From contig LJHE01000059.1 in the NCBI GenBank assembly GCA_001983555.1, positions 35,138 through 99,137 of the forward strand: a DNA stretch of 64,000 nt. Direction: 5' to 3'. A program made the translations under genes and the position numbers. Positions 44,049 through 53,363 of the stretch are shown here, piece after piece. This DNA comes from Candidatus Epulonipiscioides gigas. Its GTDB lineage: Bacteria > Bacillota > Clostridia > Lachnospirales > Cellulosilyticaceae. A model generated the notes under the pieces. It was given only the letters and a program-made list of their open reading frames with translations, was not told the DNA's origin and ran no database searches. The stretch's first letter is position 1. Every line of letters starts with the position of its first letter.

Positions 44049-44957
44049 ATGGCAATTACAGCTGCAATGATTAAAGAACTACGTGAAAGAACAGGAGCTG
44101 GAATGAGCGATTGTAAGGCTGTTCTAGTTGAAGTTGAGGGTGATATATCAAAAGCTATTGACGTATTAAGAGAAAAAGGCCTTGCAAAAGCTGCTAAAAA
44201 AGCTGGCAGAATTGCTGCAGAAGGTCTTGTTAAAGCTGCAGTTTCTGCTGATATGAAGTCTGCGGCAATTGTTGAAGTTAATTCTGAAACTGACTTTGTT
44301 GCAAAAAATGAAAAATTTGTAAATTTTGTAACAGAAGTGGCTAATATGGTTTTAAATAATAATGTAGCTACTATTGAAGAATTAAAAGCACTTCCATTTG
44401 CCAGCGAACCATCTAAAACTGTTGAAGAAGTTCTAACAGAAAAAATATCTGTAATAGGAGAAAATCTTTCAATTCGTCGTTTAGTTAAAATGACAACTGA
44501 TGGGTTAATTGCTTCTTATACTCATGGTGGTGGCAAAATTGTTGTGCTTGTTGAACTTGATAGCACTAACGATAAAGCTTTGGAAGTTGGAAAAAATGTT
44601 GCAATGCAAATTGCTGCAGTAAATCCTGAATATATTTCTATGGATGAAGTATCTGAAGAAGCTAAAGCTAAAGAACGTGACATTCTTATGACTCAGGCTA
44701 AAAACGAAAATCCTGAGAAGCCTGATAATATAATAGAAAAAATGATTATAGGTCGTCTTAATAAGCAACTGAAATCAATTTGTCTATTAGAGCAAGATTA
44801 TGTTAAAGACCCAGATGTTACCGTTGGTAAATATGTAAAAAGCGAACTTGGCTCTGAAAAAGCGATTAAATCTTTTATTCGTTTTGAAACTGGCGAAGGT
44901 ATAGAAAAAAAAGAAGAGAATTTTGCTGAAGAAGTTGCCAAGCAGTTACAAAATTAG
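44049..44957 (+). CDS. tsf: Translation elongation factor Ts
   Basis: 302 residues; recycles EF-Tu from GDP to GTP form. RTGAGMSDCKAVLVE, KAAKKAGRIAAEGLV and the core VEVNSETDFVAKNEKF are diagnostic. GGAGGAG, inside the end of rpsB, serves as ribosome-binding site. A strong terminator follows. Confidence 0.97.
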   Translation: MAITAAMIKELRERTGAGMSDCKAVLVEVEGDISKAIDVLREKGLAKAAKKAGRIAAEGLVKAAVSADMKSAAIVEVNSETDFVAKNEKFVNFVTEVANMVLNNNVATIEELKALPFASEPSKTVEEVLTEKISVIGENLSIRRLVKMTTDGLIASYTHGGGKIVVLVELDSTNDKALEVGKNVAMQIAAVNPEYISMDEVSEEAKAKERDILMTQAKNENPEKPDNIIEKMIIGRLNKQLKSICLLEQDYVKDPDVTVGKYVKSELGSEKAIKSFIRFETGEGIEKKEENFAEEVAKQLQN

Positions 44958-44964
44958 CATTAAA

Positions 44965-44994
44965 AATAGAGGATTTTTGTCCTCTATTTTTTTT
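44965..44994 (+). terminator. Rho-independent terminator between tsf and pyrH
   Basis: AATAGAGGA and TCCTCTATT form a 9-bp stem with a TTTTTG loop, followed by a run of T. It divides the block into rpsB-tsf and a downstream unit, or acts as a partial terminator. Confidence 0.85.
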
Positions 44995-45017
44995 AAATAA
45001 ATGGAGCGGTGTGAAAA

Positions 45018-45722
45018 ATGCAAATTTATAAGAATATTTTGGTTAAGTTAAGTGGAGAGGCATTAGCAGGCGAAAAAGGAACAGGTTTTGATAATGAAAT
45101 TATTTCTGGCGTTATTAAACAGCTCGTAAAACTGGTAAATGATGGATTTTATGTAAGTGTAGTTATTGGGGGAGGAAATTTTTGGCGTGGACGCACATCT
45201 GGCAATATGGATAGAACAAAAGCTGATCAAGTCGGAATGCTTGCAACCGTTATGAATGCATTATATGTATCTGATTTTACTAGAACACATGGTATTTCTA
45301 GTGTAATTATGACTCCTTTTTCAGTTGGAACTATGACAGAAGTTTTTAATAAAGATAAAGCAATGGAATATCTTAGAAATAAAAAAATTGTATTTTTTGC
45401 GGGTGGCACAGGTCATCCATATTTTTCAACTGATTCAGGAGCTGCTCTTAAAGGCTGTGAAATAGGAGCTGATGCATTGTTATTTGCTAAAAATATAGAT
45501 GGCGTGTATGATAGTGATCCAAAAATTAATAAGCAAGCAAAAAAATTTGAAAAGATTTCTTGTGATGAAATTATTTCTAAAAATTTACGTCTTGTAGATT
45601 TAACTTCCCTTGTTCTTTGTAAAGAAAATAACCTGCCGATGATAATATTTGATTTAAATGAAGAAAACGGAATAATAAGAGTGGCAAATGGTGAAAATAT
45701 AGGTACAAAGATTACTATTTAA
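45018..45722 (+). CDS. pyrH: UMP kinase
   Basis: 234 residues of the amino acid kinase fold, phosphorylating UMP to UDP. KLSGEALAGEKGTGFD, VIGGGNFWRGRTSG, MDRTKADQVGMLATVMNALY and FFAGGTGHPYFSTDSGAALK are typical. It stands between tsf and frr as in most bacteria. GGAGCGG precedes ATG 45018. Confidence 0.97.
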   Translation: MQIYKNILVKLSGEALAGEKGTGFDNEIISGVIKQLVKLVNDGFYVSVVIGGGNFWRGRTSGNMDRTKADQVGMLATVMNALYVSDFTRTHGISSVIMTPFSVGTMTEVFNKDKAMEYLRNKKIVFFAGGTGHPYFSTDSGAALKGCEIGADALLFAKNIDGVYDSDPKINKQAKKFEKISCDEIISKNLRLVDLTSLVLCKENNLPMIIFDLNEENGIIRVANGENIGTKITI

Positions 45723-45743
45723 TATTATTAAGGAGAAAAAAAC

Positions 45744-46286
45744 ATGAAAAAGTTTGAAGAAAAAATGGAAAAATCAATTGTTTCATTGAAAGAGGAATTT
45801 AATACTATTAGAGCTGGTCGTGCAAATCCAAATGTTTTGGATAAAATTGTAGTTGATTATTATGGCGTTCCGACTCCACTTAAACAAGTAGGAAATATTG
45901 TTGTACCTGAGGCTAGAATTTTACAAATACAACCTTGGGATAGCTCTTTGCTTAAATCTATTGAAAAAGCTATTAATGAATCGGATATTGGTATTAATCC
46001 ATCTAATGACGGGAAAGTAATTAGACTTGTATTTCCAGATCTTACAGAGGAAAGACGTAAAGAGCTCACTAAAGAAATTAAGAAAAAAGGTGAGAATGCA
46101 AAAGTAGCTATTAGAAATATTAGACGTGAAGCAATGGATGCCTTTAAAAAACAACAGAAAGCTAATGAAATTACAGAAGATGAACTTACAACTAGTGAAA
46201 ATAATATTCAAAAACTTACGGATAAGTTTGTTGGAGAAATTGATAAATTAATTGAGCAAAAAAGTTCCGAGGTTTTATCAGTTTAG
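45744..46286 (+). CDS. frr: Ribosome recycling factor
   Basis: 180 residues. SLKEEFNTIRAGRANPNVLD, DYYGVPTPLKQVGNI, INESDIGINPSNDGKVIRLV and FPDLTEERRKEL are the RRF signatures. With EF-G it splits ribosomes after termination. It follows pyrH by 21 bp behind AAGGAG. Confidence 0.97.
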   Translation: MKKFEEKMEKSIVSLKEEFNTIRAGRANPNVLDKIVVDYYGVPTPLKQVGNIVVPEARILQIQPWDSSLLKSIEKAINESDIGINPSNDGKVIRLVFPDLTEERRKELTKEIKKKGENAKVAIRNIRREAMDAFKKQQKANEITEDELTTSENNIQKLTDKFVGEIDKLIEQKSSEVLSV

Positions 46287-46303
46287 TTTTGTAGGAGGTT
46301 TTA

Positions 46304-46993
46304 ATGAAAGACATACCAAAACATGTTGCTTTTATTATGGATGGAAACGGTCGATGGGCAAAAGCTAGAAAATTGCCTCGTAATGCTGGTCATAAAGCGG
46401 GAAGTGAAGCTTTGCAAAATATTGTCGAATATGCAAATACGCTGGGAATAGAATATGTAACAGCGTATACTTTTTCAACTGAGAATTGGAATCGTCCTAA
46501 AGAAGAAATTGAAGGGATTATGTCATTACTTGAAAATTATTTAGATGATGCTATAAAAAAATCTAAAAGACGTGATTTGAGAGTAAAAGTCATTGGAAAA
46601 AAAGAAGGTTTATCTAATAGCATTATCACAAAAATTGAAAAACTGGAAAAACTTACAAAAGATAAAAAGAGTTTATGTGTAGTTTTTGCCATTAATTATG
46701 GTGGCCGAGATGAAATAGTTAGAGCTATTTCAAAAATAATTGAAGAAGATATAAATACTGAGATTACTGAAGACTTATTGGAGCAATTTTTGGATACAAA
46801 TGGAATACCAGATCCAGATTTTTTGATAAGAACAAGCGGTGAACTTAGAACAAGTAATTTTTTGCCTTGGCAACTTGCATATAGTGAATTTTATTTTACA
46901 GACAAATTGTGGCCTGATTTCACTACTGCAGATTTTGATATAGCTCTTTTAGACTATGCCAAGAGAAAAAGAAGATTTGGAAAAACTGTTTAG
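46304..46993 (+). CDS. uppS: Undecaprenyl diphosphate synthase
   Basis: 229 residues; a cis-prenyltransferase building the C55 lipid carrier for cell-wall synthesis. HVAFIMDGNGRWAKARK (catalytic Asp), TAYTFSTENWNRP, INYGGRDEIVRAI and DFLIRTSGELRTSNFLPWQL are conserved. GGAGG lies 5 nt before ATG 46304. Confidence 0.97.
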   Translation: MKDIPKHVAFIMDGNGRWAKARKLPRNAGHKAGSEALQNIVEYANTLGIEYVTAYTFSTENWNRPKEEIEGIMSLLENYLDDAIKKSKRRDLRVKVIGKKEGLSNSIITKIEKLEKLTKDKKSLCVVFAINYGGRDEIVRAISKIIEEDINTEITEDLLEQFLDTNGIPDPDFLIRTSGELRTSNFLPWQLAYSEFYFTDKLWPDFTTADFDIALLDYAKRKRRFGKTV

Positions 46994-47008
46994 AGAGAAG
47001 GGATATAT

Positions 47009-47809
47009 ATGCTTGTTAGAATACTCACTGGAATTATTGGAATTCCTTTTGTACTATGGATTTTAATTAGTGGAAGTTTTATTATGCAAATGGTTGGAAT
47101 TGTAATAGGAGCAATTGCTATTATGGAATATTTTAAAGCAGTTTCTTCTATTTATAAACCAATGAATTTATTAGGATTTTTGTTAATCACTGGATTTTTT
47201 GCTTTTTTCTCGTTTTTTATAGAGTATTATCAAGTATATATATCCCTAGTTTTATTATCAGTTCTTATTTATGGCGTGCTTACTTATCCTAAATATACAA
47301 TTACTGATATTGCTGCTACTATTTTTGGAGTAATTTATATTGGATTGTTATTTGGACTTATTATTTGTATTAGAAATCTTACTAATGGATTGTTTTGGGT
47401 AATCTTACTATTTGTTTGTACTTGGGGAAGTGATACCTGTGCATATTTTGTTGGGAGAGCTTTTGGTAAAATAAAATTAGCTCCGCAACTTAGCCCTAAA
47501 AAAACTGTTGAAGGTGCTATAGGAGGTGTTATAGGAGCTAGTTTAATGGCATTAATATATTGTTTTATAATGAATAGTATTGGTTATGTTGCATTTTCAA
47601 TGACAGAAATTTTTATTATTGTTTTATCATCATGTATTGCTGCAGTATTATCTCAACTTGGAGATTTAGTGGCTTCAAGTATAAAAAGATTTGCAGGAGC
47701 TAAAGATTTTGGTAAGATTTTTCCAGGTCATGGCGGTGTACTTGATAGATTTGATAGTGTGCTTTTAACTACGCCATTTATATATTTGATAGGATACATG
47801 TTAAATTGA
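47009..47809 (+). CDS. cdsA: Phosphatidate cytidylyltransferase
   Basis: 266 residues with about eight membrane segments. The C-terminal signature is visible as LSPKKTVEGAIGGVIGA, then LGDLVASSIKRFAGAKDFGKIFPGHGGVLDRFDS, which binds CTP and metal. It makes CDP-diacylglycerol for phospholipid synthesis and follows uppS by 15 bp. Confidence 0.96.
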   Translation: MLVRILTGIIGIPFVLWILISGSFIMQMVGIVIGAIAIMEYFKAVSSIYKPMNLLGFLLITGFFAFFSFFIEYYQVYISLVLLSVLIYGVLTYPKYTITDIAATIFGVIYIGLLFGLIICIRNLTNGLFWVILLFVCTWGSDTCAYFVGRAFGKIKLAPQLSPKKTVEGAIGGVIGASLMALIYCFIMNSIGYVAFSMTEIFIIVLSSCIAAVLSQLGDLVASSIKRFAGAKDFGKIFPGHGGVLDRFDSVLLTTPFIYLIGYMLN

Positions 47810-47824
47810 TATGGGGGGTAAAAA

Positions 47825-48979
47825 ATGAAAAAAGTTGCGATTTTAGGGTCAACTGGCTCTATTGGAACACAATCACTAGATGTGATTAGAGCTCTAAAAA
47901 ATATAGAAGTTACAGCGTTTTCAACTAATGTGCAAATTGAACTTTTAGAAAAACAAATTTTAGAATTTTCTCCTAAAATAGTATGTGTAATGGATGAAAC
48001 TCGAGCTTTACAGCTCGAAAAACGTCTTAAAGAAAAAAAAATTTCAACAAAAGTATGTACTGGTTTAGAAGGATTGATTTATGTTGCTTCAGAATCTGGA
48101 GCAGAGCTTTTAATTACTGCAGTTGTAGGTATGATTGGACTTTTACCAACCATTAAAGCAATTAAAAATGGGATTAATATTGCTCTTGCAAATAAAGAAA
48201 CACTTGTATGTGCAGGTGAATTAGTTATGGGGATGGCAAAGCAATTAGGAGTTAGCATTATCCCTATTGATAGTGAACATGGTGCTATTTTTGAATGTTT
48301 ACAAGCTGGTAGAAAAAATGAAGTTAATAAATTAATTTTAACTGCATCAGGCGGTCCTTTTAGAGATTTTAATGCTAAACAGCTTGAAACTGTGACTATT
48401 GAGCAAGCTCTTAATCATCCCAATTGGCGTATGGGCAAAAAAATAAGTATTGATAGTGCAACACTTATGAATAAAGCTCTTGAAGTAATTGAAGCAAGAT
48501 TTTTATTTGATGTAATGCCAGAAAATATTGAAGTAGTTATTCATAAAGAAAGTATAATACATTCGATGGTGGAATTTATAGATGGTTCTGTGATAGCGCA
48601 AATGGGTATACCTGATATGCGTCATCCAATTAGTTATGCCATAAATTTTCCAAAGAGAGTTAATTGCTCTGTTATTAAACCTATAGATTTTAAAAAAACT
48701 TTTGCGCTTAATTTTAATGCACCAAATACAGAACTATTTCCAAGTTTAGAGCTAGCTTATTATGTTTTACGGGAAGGTGGGACAGCTCCACTTGTTTTAA
48801 ATGCAGCAAATGAAGTAGCAGTTTCATTATTTTTAGATAGTAAAATTAAATTTTTAGACATTCCAAAACTTATTAATAAAGTATTGGATAAACATATAGT
48901 AATTAATAATCCAAGTTTAAATGATATTTTAGAATTAAACGAATGGGCAAGAAAAATGTGTTATGAAGGGGTGGTATAG
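47825..48979 (+). CDS. dxr: 1-deoxy-D-xylulose-5-phosphate reductoisomerase
   Basis: 384 residues; the second step of the MEP isoprenoid pathway. AILGSTGSIGTQSLDVI binds NADPH; NKETLVCAGELV, IPIDSEHGAIFECL, TASGGPFRD and NWRMGKKISIDSATLMNKALEVIEA form the active site. GGGGGG precedes ATG 47825. Its stop codon overlaps the start of rseP by one base. Confidence 0.97.
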   Translation: MKKVAILGSTGSIGTQSLDVIRALKNIEVTAFSTNVQIELLEKQILEFSPKIVCVMDETRALQLEKRLKEKKISTKVCTGLEGLIYVASESGAELLITAVVGMIGLLPTIKAIKNGINIALANKETLVCAGELVMGMAKQLGVSIIPIDSEHGAIFECLQAGRKNEVNKLILTASGGPFRDFNAKQLETVTIEQALNHPNWRMGKKISIDSATLMNKALEVIEARFLFDVMPENIEVVIHKESIIHSMVEFIDGSVIAQMGIPDMRHPISYAINFPKRVNCSVIKPIDFKKTFALNFNAPNTELFPSLELAYYVLREGGTAPLVLNAANEVAVSLFLDSKIKFLDIPKLINKVLDKHIVINNPSLNDILELNEWARKMCYEGVV

Positions 48980-50019
48980 TGACATATGCGATTATTCTTA
49001 TTATAATTTTTGCAAGTATTGTAGTTATGCATGAGCTGGGGCATTTTATTGCAGCAAAAATGTGTGGCGTTGGTGTTAATGAATTTGCAATTGGAATAGG
49101 TCCTAAACTTTGGGGTATAAAAAAAGGTGAAACTCTATATAGTATTAGACTTCTACCTATTGGTGGTTATTGTGCCATGGAGGGTGAAAATGAAGATACT
49201 AATAATCCTAAGGCGTTAACAAATAAATCTCCTGGACAGAGAATGATTATTTTTATTGCAGGAGCATTTATGAATGTGGTTTTAACTTGGGTTTTAATGG
49301 TAATATTTTTAACATATAGTGGTAATAGTTATAATTCGACTGTTATTGAAAATGTTGTAGAAAATTTTCCTCTTGAGCAAGCTGGTGTTATGACTGGGGA
49401 TACTATTTTGGCAATAGATGGAGTAGAAGTTTTTACTCAAACTGAAATTAGTGAAATTATTGGTAACAATAATCCAAGTTATGAGCTCACTATTAAGGAT
49501 ATAGCTGGTAATATAAGAATTGTTACTATTGCTCCTCAAATAGATGAAAATGGTAATAGACTTATAGGTTTCTATGGTAAAGTTATTAGTGAACCATATA
49601 GCTTTGGTGAAAGCATTTTGCAAGCTTTTAATGAAACAGGCAAACTTTTGACTGAGGTTGTGATGAGTTTTTGGAGTCTTATTACTGGTGGAGTATCAGT
49701 TAAAGATATGGCTGGAATTGTTGGCGTTGCACAATTGACGACACAAGTTTGGGATGTATCTGTGCAAGAGAGTGTAATGTATGCAATTATGAATATGGTA
49801 AAACTTGCTGCTATACTTTCAGCTAATCTTGCAGTTTTAAATTTACTTCCATTTCCTGCTCTTGATGGTGGTCGTATTTTATTTACCTTTATTGAGCTCG
49901 TACGTGGAAAACCTCTTAATCAAGAAAAAGAAGCAGCTTTCCATTTTGTTGGGTTTGTTTTGCTTATGATTTTAATGGTGGTTGTTTTATATAATGATAT
50001 AATTAGAATTATGATGTAG
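48979..50019 (+). CDS. rseP: RseP-type site-2 metalloprotease
   Basis: 346 residues, a membrane-embedded zinc protease that processes membrane-bound substrates such as anti-sigma factors. The zinc motif VVMHELGHFIAAK is in the first helix; a PDZ domain lies around residues 110-195; the second metal motif is NLLPFPALDGGRILF. The start is GTG 48979, overlapping the dxr stop (TAGTG), so it is translationally coupled. Confidence 0.95.
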   Translation: MTYAIILIIIFASIVVMHELGHFIAAKMCGVGVNEFAIGIGPKLWGIKKGETLYSIRLLPIGGYCAMEGENEDTNNPKALTNKSPGQRMIIFIAGAFMNVVLTWVLMVIFLTYSGNSYNSTVIENVVENFPLEQAGVMTGDTILAIDGVEVFTQTEISEIIGNNNPSYELTIKDIAGNIRIVTIAPQIDENGNRLIGFYGKVISEPYSFGESILQAFNETGKLLTEVVMSFWSLITGGVSVKDMAGIVGVAQLTTQVWDVSVQESVMYAIMNMVKLAAILSANLAVLNLLPFPALDGGRILFTFIELVRGKPLNQEKEAAFHFVGFVLLMILMVVVLYNDIIRIMM

Positions 50020-50077
50020 TAATGAGCTAGGAGTTAGAAATCAGAAGTTTTTAATTCCTAGGTTTGGAGGTATATTA

Positions 50078-51115
50078 ATGACAAAAGTTATTAAAGTTAA
50101 AGATGTTTATATTGGTGGTAGTAATCCTATAAGTATTCAATCAATGTGTAATACAAAGACAAATGATGTTGAAAGCACTACACAACAAATTTTAGAGCTA
50201 GAAAATGCAGGGTGTGAAATTATTCGTGTTGCTGTACCAGATATGGAAGCTGCAAAAGCTCTGGCAAAGATTATACCGAATGTTTCAATTCCAGTTGTAG
50301 CAGATATTCATTTTGATTATAAGCTTGCTCTTTGTGCCATTGAAAACGGGGTACATAAACTTAGGATTAATCCGGGAAATATTGGTAAACGTGAAAATGT
50401 TATAGAAGTTGTTAAAAAGGCAAAAGAATATAAAGTACCTATTAGAATAGGCGTAAATTCTGGCTCAATAGAAAAGGAGCTCTTAAAGCAATATGGAGTA
50501 TCTGCAAAATCTATGGTACTTAGTGCCAAGCGACATATTGAATTATTAGAAGAGCTTGATTTTTATGATATTTGTGTTTCATTAAAGGCCTCTAATGTGC
50601 CACTTAGCATAGAAGCATATGAATTATTCTCTAAAGAATATAAATATCCTCTTCATGTAGGAATTACTGAAGCTGGTACATTATATCGTGGCACAATTAA
50701 ATCATCTGTTGGACTAGGAGCAATTTTATCTCGTGGAATTGGAGATACTATTAGGGTATCTCTATCTGATAATCCAATACATGAAATAGAATGTGCAAGA
50801 TATATTTTACAATCTCTGGGACTACGTAAATTTGGTGTGGAGATTATCTCATGCCCAACATGTGGAAGGACTGAAGTTGATTTGATAGCTCTTGTTACTA
50901 AAGTCGAAGAATATACTAAACATGTTAATAAAGATTTGAAAGTTGCTGTTATGGGATGTGCGGTAAATGGACCTGGTGAGGCAAGAGAAGCAGATATTGG
51001 CATTGCAGGTGGCAAAAATTGTGGCATCATATTTAAAAAAGGTGAAATAATCCGCAAAGTAAATGAAGCAGAGCTATTTACTGCATTTTGTGAGGAATTT
51101 AATAAATTTATCTAA
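50078..51115 (+). CDS. ispG: 4-hydroxy-3-methylbut-2-en-1-yl diphosphate synthase
   Basis: 345 residues; a [4Fe-4S] enzyme of the MEP pathway, like dxr upstream. GGSNPISIQSMCNTKTNDVE, PVVADIHFDYKLA, LRINPGNIG, the cluster cysteines in SCPTCGRTEVD and the GCAVNGPGEAREADIGIAGG end are present. GGAGG lies 7 nt before ATG 50078. A weak CTAGGA/TCCTAG repeat occupies the gap after rseP. Confidence 0.97.
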   Translation: MTKVIKVKDVYIGGSNPISIQSMCNTKTNDVESTTQQILELENAGCEIIRVAVPDMEAAKALAKIIPNVSIPVVADIHFDYKLALCAIENGVHKLRINPGNIGKRENVIEVVKKAKEYKVPIRIGVNSGSIEKELLKQYGVSAKSMVLSAKRHIELLEELDFYDICVSLKASNVPLSIEAYELFSKEYKYPLHVGITEAGTLYRGTIKSSVGLGAILSRGIGDTIRVSLSDNPIHEIECARYILQSLGLRKFGVEIISCPTCGRTEVDLIALVTKVEEYTKHVNKDLKVAVMGCAVNGPGEAREADIGIAGGKNCGIIFKKGEIIRKVNEAELFTAFCEEFNKFI

Positions 51116-51166
51116 TACTAAAGATTAGATAAATTTGGCTTTAGCTTGCTTAAAAGATAAAATATC

Positions 51167-51194
51167 TTGACATATTATAGTATTATTCTATAAT
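51167..51194 (+). promoter_or_regulatory. Sigma-A promoter of the aspS-gat operon
   Basis: TTGACA at 51167-51172 and TATAAT at 51189-51194 with a 16-bp spacer: close to perfect consensus. The expected start site is near 51201, less than 20 nt before a terminator-like hairpin. Confidence 0.75.
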
Positions 51195-51218
51195 TAGATA
51201 ATGACTTTAACAATATAT

Positions 51219-51246
51219 GCGCTCGGCAAAAGTCGAGTGCTTTTTT
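51219..51246 (+). terminator. Terminator-like hairpin in the aspS leader
   Basis: GCGCTCG and CGAGTGC pair (one G-T) around an 8-nt loop and are followed by six T. It ends the ispG-side transcript and also stands between the promoter at 51167 and aspS, so it may attenuate aspS. No T-box core motif is visible. Confidence 0.7.
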
Positions 51247-51267
51247 ATTAATATTTAGGAGGGACAA

Positions 51268-53334
51268 ATGTTACGTACACATTATTGTGGAAATTTAAGA
51301 GAAACAAATATGAAATCTAGCGTCAAAGTATGTGGCTGGGTTAATACAAAAAGAGATATGGGAGGAATAATTTTTATTGACCTTCATGACAGAGAAGGTA
51401 CTTTACAAGTAGTATGTGATTTGGAAGTTTTAAAAGATAAATTTAAAATAATTGAAAATATAAAAAATCAGAGTGTGTTGCAAGTAAGTGGAAAAATACG
51501 TCTTAGAGATCATGAAACTATTAATCCTAAAATTGCAACTGGAACAGTTGAACTATATGCTGAAGATTGCACGTTATTGTCAGAGGCAGCTCCATTACCG
51601 TTTTCATTAGATGATGATGTAAGAGAAGACTTACGCCTAAAATATAGGTTTTTGGATATACGCCGAGAAACTATGATAAATAATTTAAAATTTAGACATA
51701 AAATTCAAAAACTTACACAAGATTATTTAGATAATGAAGGTTTTATTAACGTAGAAACGCCTATGCTCACAAAATCTACACCAGAAGGAGCAAGAGATTA
51801 TATTGTACCAAGTCGTGTACATCCGGGAGAATTTTATGCTCTGCCACAATCTCCACAAATTTTTAAGCAATTACTTATGGTTGGGGGTATTGATAAGTAT
51901 TATCAAGTTGCAAGATGTTTTAGAGATGAAGACCTTAGAGCAGATAGACAACCTGAGTTTACTCAAGTGGATATGGAAATGTCTTTTGTAAATCAAGAAG
52001 ATGTATTACTTCATCTTGAGAAAATGTTTAAATATATTTTTAAACATTCGATGAATGTTGAGTTTGATGAAAAATTTACTCGTATAACTTGGCAAACTGC
52101 AATGGATAGGTACGGAAGTGATAAGCCAGATCTACGTTTTGAGTTACCAATTATTGATATAACAGATATTGCGAGAGTTTGTGAATTTTCAGTATTTAGA
52201 AAAGTGGTTGATGATGGAGGAGTAGTTAGAGCAATTTGCGTAAAAGGTGGCGATATTTTTACAAGAAGTCAAATTGACGAACTGACTAAAACTGCTCAAA
52301 CTTTTGGAGCAAAAGGAATGGCTTGGATTTCTTTAAGACCTGACGGAGAAATTTATTCTATATTAACCAAATATTTTAGTGAAAAAGATATTAAAGCTAT
52401 TATTGAGAAGACTGAAGCCAAAAATGGAGATTTCATTTTATTTTGTGCTGATAAGCTTGATTTAGTACGAAAAGTGCTCGGAATTTTGCGACTTGAAATA
52501 GCTGATATTTTTCAATTAAGAAGAAAAGACGACTATAAAATTTTATTTGTTACAGATTTCCCACAATTTGAATATTCAGAAGAAGAGGGACGTTTTGTTG
52601 CTGCTCACCATCCGTTTACTATGCCATATGAAGAAGATATTGACATTTTAGAAACAGACCAAGGTGCAGTTAGAGCTCAAGCATATGATGTTGTATTAAA
52701 CGGAGTAGAGCTAGGAAGTGGTAGCGTTAGAATTCATAATTCTAAAATTCAAGAAAAAATGTTCAATGCCTTAGGTTTTTCAGATGAAGAAATTAAAGAA
52801 CGTTTTGGCTTTATGGTGGATGCCTTCAGATATGGAACACCACCACATGCGGGATTTGCATTTGGACTTGATAGACTAGTAATGATTCTTGTAGGAGCAA
52901 GCTCACTTCGTGAAGTTATTGCTTTCCCTAAAACAAAAGATGCATCATGCCTTATGACCAATGCTCCAAATGTTGTAGATGAAGAGCAATTGGAAATTTT
53001 AAATTTAGGGTTATCTCAAAAAGAGCTTTCATTAAATAAAAAGGCAAAAAGTAATGATCAGATTGATATTGATGTAGATAAAGTTGCTGCTCTTGCAATG
53101 CTTTCTATTAAAGAAGAAAATAAGGACAAAATGAAAGAAGACCTTTTATCTATTATTGAATTTGCAAACCAATTAAAAGAAGCTGATACAAGCAATCTAA
53201 AGCTCAAAACTAATGAAGTTACAAATGTATTTAGAGCAGATAAGGTTACAAACACAAATCGTCGAGATGATATGCTCAAAAATGCTAAAACTAAAGAAGA
53301 TGGATTGATTTTAGTAAAAAAAGTCATTGAATAG
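51268..53334 (+). CDS. aspS-gatC: Aspartyl-tRNA synthetase fused to amidotransferase subunit GatC
   Basis: 688 residues in one uninterrupted frame. Residues 1 to ~583 are a bacterial-type AspRS: OB-fold (KVCGWVNTKRDMGGIIFIDL), class II motif 2 (RCFRDEDLRADRQPEFTQVD), GAD insert, and motif 3 (HAGFAFGLDRLVMIL), ending APNVVDEEQLEIL. After a ~15-residue linker, residues ~599-688 are a complete GatC: VDKVAALAMLSIKEENKDKM, IIEFANQLKEADTSNLK, NVFRADKVTNTNRRDDML, and a final ILVKKVIE. GatC normally is a separate ~95-residue protein bridging GatA and GatB. gatA follows after 29 bp and gatB next, with no other gatC here. The fusion suggests a permanently tethered transamidosome making Asn-tRNA from misacylated Asp-tRNA (inference). 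Confidence 0.93.
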   Translation: MLRTHYCGNLRETNMKSSVKVCGWVNTKRDMGGIIFIDLHDREGTLQVVCDLEVLKDKFKIIENIKNQSVLQVSGKIRLRDHETINPKIATGTVELYAEDCTLLSEAAPLPFSLDDDVREDLRLKYRFLDIRRETMINNLKFRHKIQKLTQDYLDNEGFINVETPMLTKSTPEGARDYIVPSRVHPGEFYALPQSPQIFKQLLMVGGIDKYYQVARCFRDEDLRADRQPEFTQVDMEMSFVNQEDVLLHLEKMFKYIFKHSMNVEFDEKFTRITWQTAMDRYGSDKPDLRFELPIIDITDIARVCEFSVFRKVVDDGGVVRAICVKGGDIFTRSQIDELTKTAQTFGAKGMAWISLRPDGEIYSILTKYFSEKDIKAIIEKTEAKNGDFILFCADKLDLVRKVLGILRLEIADIFQLRRKDDYKILFVTDFPQFEYSEEEGRFVAAHHPFTMPYEEDIDILETDQGAVRAQAYDVVLNGVELGSGSVRIHNSKIQEKMFNALGFSDEEIKERFGFMVDAFRYGTPPHAGFAFGLDRLVMILVGASSLREVIAFPKTKDASCLMTNAPNVVDEEQLEILNLGLSQKELSLNKKAKSNDQIDIDVDKVAALAMLSIKEENKDKMKEDLLSIIEFANQLKEADTSNLKLKTNEVTNVFRADKVTNTNRRDDMLKNAKTKEDGLILVKKVIE

Positions 53335-53363
53335 AATTATTAATAACATAGATTGGAGAAATT

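Noticed and set aside
51116..51267. T-box riboswitch in front of aspS
   Set aside because: The leader after the promoter is too short and lacks the conserved T-box sequence; only a simple hairpin is present.
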